Origin: Virgibacillus dokdonensis
GTDB lineage: Bacteria > Bacillota > Bacilli > Bacillales > Amphibacillaceae
DNA length: 64,000 nucleotides
Direction of reading: 5' to 3'
Assembly (NCBI RefSeq): GCF_900166595.1
Contig: NZ_LT745763.1
Span: 2,286,660-2,350,659 of the forward strand
Below, one piece after another: positions 62,578 to 64,000 of this stretch. The notes beneath the pieces are model-generated. The model was not told where the DNA came from and ran no database searches. It saw only the letters and a list, made by a program, of their open reading frames with translations. The position numbers were made by a program, and so were the translations under genes. How positions within the stretch are numbered: position 1 is the first letter of the stretch; each line of letters opens with the position of its first letter.

Positions 62578-62672
62578 AGAAAAACTTGGCTTGTTGCCAA
62601 GTCTTATGGTGAAAGCTTTTTTTCATATACTATTACCAAAAATCTTGTACTTTCCATATTGCAAGAAAAACG
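62578..62672 (+). repeat. A-family repeat, copy A7
   Basis: The clearest 5' end: ACTTGGC TTGTT GCCAAGT forms a perfect 7 bp stem, then CTTATGGTGAAAGC, TTTTTTTCATATACTAT and ACTTTCCATATTGCAAGAAAA. On the minus strand the 5' stem ends in TTTTTCT, so it looks like a terminator in that direction. Confidence 0.8.
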
Positions 62673-62687
62673 TTTTCTATTTTAAAT

Positions 62688-62954
62688 TTATGTGCTTGAG
62701 TTATAATATAATGTTGGCTTTTCCGCTTCTTTTACAAGAATAACATCGGTACCAATTCGTATTATTTGTTGCCAGTCAATCACTAATTCCTCGGATTTTC
62801 CAAATAGACCGCCTTTCTTATCCCTTGGAATAACAATAATAGCAGCTATTTTCCCCAACTTTGTATCTATTTCTAAATCATGTATATGACCAAGTTTCCT
62901 TCCACTATCCATAATAATAACCTCTTTTACTTGCAGTTCTGATAACCTAACCAT
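62688..62954 (-). CDS. ylmC: PRC-barrel domain sporulation protein YlmC/YmxH
   Basis: 88 residues, one PRC-barrel domain (MVRLSELQVKEVIIMDSGRKLG, DLEIDTKLGKIAAIIV, WQQIIRIGTDVILV). Members of the YlmC/YmxH family are common in endospore formers; function unknown. RBS GAGAGGTGG. It stands alone between sigG and ylmD, with repeat-containing gaps on both sides. Confidence 0.92.
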   Translation of the reverse strand: MVRLSELQVKEVIIMDSGRKLGHIHDLEIDTKLGKIAAIIVIPRDKKGGLFGKSEELVIDWQQIIRIGTDVILVKEAEKPTLYYNSST

Positions 62955-63096
62955 CTTTCCACCTCTCTCAACATGCTTTTTTTCATCAGTTCAACAACCT
63001 CTAATAATTATATATATGCTAAATCAATGCATTCTTTCTTTATTTCTTATTTAAATCTGTACATTTATTACTGAATGAGAAAGAAGTCTACCACAT

Positions 63097-63182
63097 GAGA
63101 AAGACTTGACATATCGCCAAGCCTTTAGAGAAAAAGCTGCAGTTTCTCTTACACCTAAGTTTTTCTATTATGCAAAAAAATA
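63097..63182 (+). repeat. A-family repeat, copy A8
   Basis: AGAAAGACTTGAC, TCGCCAAGCCTTTAG, AAAGCTGCAGTTTCTCTTAC, CTAAGTTTTTCTATTATGC, AAAAAAA. Diverged but collinear. Its final A-run is the U-tract of the following minus-strand terminator. Confidence 0.65.
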
Positions 63183-63212
63183 GAAGAGAGATCAAGTTTA
63201 TCTTCTCTTCTA
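63174..63212 (-). terminator. Terminator downstream of sigG, bidirectional form
   Basis: TAGAAGAGA (63181-63189) pairs with TCTCTTCTA (63204-63212). The minus strand continues TTTTTTTGC and the plus strand CTTTTTTAAT. It lies about 170 bp after the sigG stop. Confidence 0.75.
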
Positions 63213-63379
63213 CTTTTTTAATATTATAAAGTTACCGCAAGCCCCTTCATAAGCTGATAATGAGCGTCGTTAAATAGTGTCAACAGCACGATGTTCAGAT
63301 TGTTGAGGAGGACTTTAGGTTACACCCTTCTTTCGGATTAACAAACCATCATGGTTTGAACCCCCATGAAAGAACAGTT

Positions 63380-64000
63380 CTATTCAAACATTTCATTGTT
63401 CATTTGTTTAATAGCTGCCTTTTCCAACCGAGACACTTGGGCTTGTGAGATTCCTATTTCATCAGCAACTTCCATTTGCGTCTTTCCTTGAAAAAAGCGC
63501 TTGTTTAAAATCATTTTTTCTCGATCATTTAATTGGTGCATCCCTTCCTTTAAAGATAATTTGTCCAGCCAAGTGGAGTCTTTTTCCTTGTCATCACTTA
63601 TTTGATCCATGACATAGATAGGATCCCCACCATCATTATATATTGGTTCAAACAAAGATACAGGGTCTTGAATCGCATCTAAAGCAAAAACGACTTCTCC
63701 GTGGGGAATCCCCAATTCTTCTGCTATTTCCATTGGAGTTGGTTCTTTTGAAGTCTTGCTTATTAAATTTTCTCTCACCTGCAATGCTTTATACGCAATA
63801 TCACGTAAGGATCTTGATACACGAATGGGATTATTATCTCGTAAGTATCTTCTGATTTCCCCAATAATCATCGGAACAGCATAAGTGGAAAATCTAACAT
63901 TATGGGATAAATCAAAATTATCAATGGATTTCATTAATCCGATGCAGCCCACTTGAAACAAATCATCAACGTATTCTCCTCGATTATTAAACCGTTGTAT
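63380..64000 (-). CDS. sigG: RNA polymerase sporulation sigma factor SigG (partial, 5' end outside window)
   Basis: The last 206 residues; the frame is open to the window edge. Region 2 (GCIGLMKSIDNFDLSHNVRFSTYAVPMIIGEIRR), region 3, and region 4 with the helix-turn-helix QMEVADEIGISQAQVSRLEK are complete. The sequence matches the late forespore sigma-G branch rather than sigma-F or sigma-B, and its place upstream of ylmC-divIVA is the sigG place in B. subtilis. Confidence 0.94.
   Translation of the reverse strand: MQRFNNRGEYVDDLFQVGCIGLMKSIDNFDLSHNVRFSTYAVPMIIGEIRRYLRDNNPIRVSRSLRDIAYKALQVRENLISKTSKEPTPMEIAEELGIPHGEVVFALDAIQDPVSLFEPIYNDGGDPIYVMDQISDDKEKDSTWLDKLSLKEGMHQLNDREKMILNKRFFQGKTQMEVADEIGISQAQVSRLEKAAIKQMNNEMFE

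Larger units (their letters stand above)
62955..63379. other. Intergenic region ylmC-sigG
   Basis: 425 bp without a credible gene; ylmA, which follows sigG in B. subtilis, is absent. It contains A repeat A8, a bidirectional terminator, and a 17 bp palindrome CAAACCATCATGGTTTG (63343-63359) just after sigG. Confidence 0.6.

Overview
The window is a 64 kb piece of a low-GC, spore-forming Bacillaceae chromosome. It carries spoVM, sigG and the Bacillus-type gene order around pyr, smc and divIVA. The protein sequences look closer to the Oceanobacillus/Virgibacillus group than to Bacillus subtilis, but that placement is inference. Almost everything is ordinary core genome, tightly packed on the minus strand. 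I see no rRNA, tRNA, CRISPR, transposase or prophage gene.

Read from high to low coordinates (the direction of transcription), the minus-strand layout is: 3' part of sigG; ylmC; ylmD-ylmE-sepF-ylmG-ylmH and divIVA (division); a T-box leader and ileS; lspA and an RluD-type pseudouridine synthase; pyrR with two PyrR-type attenuators, then pyrB-pyrC-carA-carB-pyrK-pyrD-pyrF-pyrE (complete UMP synthesis, without pyrP). A small accessory block follows: a plus-strand methyltransferase, a divergent LysR regulator, and ohr. Then come rqcH (plus strand), a P-type Ca-ATPase, yicC, remA-gmk-rpoZ, coaBC-priA-fmt-rsmB, prpC-prkC-rsgA-rpe-thiN-spoVM, rpmB (plus strand), asp23-fakA, a plus-strand purine permease, sdaAB-sdaAA-recG, fapR-plsX-fabD-fabG-acpP-rnc, a plus-strand DUF1128 gene, smc-ftsY, and ylxM-ffh-rpsP-khpA.

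The genes fall into functional blocks: membrane lipid synthesis and its FapR control; SRP-dependent protein targeting; chromosome condensation; ribosome and RNA maturation (rsmB, rsgA, rnc, rluD-like, khpA); Ser/Thr phospho-signalling; pyrimidine synthesis; septum placement. Several starts are non-ATG (TTG for gmk, remA, ylmD; GTG for smc, thiN, fakA, divIVA). One real gene is too short for ordinary ORF calling: spoVM, 27 codons, at 21338-21421.

The least ordinary content is in the gaps. At least eight gaps hold copies of one hairpin-bearing repeat (called A here). Two gaps hold about 205 bp copies of a second, structured repeat (B). One gap holds a degenerate copy of a third (C). In three places the A repeat ends exactly in the U-tract of a minus-strand terminator. 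Compared with B. subtilis, def, rlmN, pyrP, ylyA, ylmA and the cys cluster are absent from their usual places, and a DUF1128 gene and a purine permease are inserted in opposite orientation.
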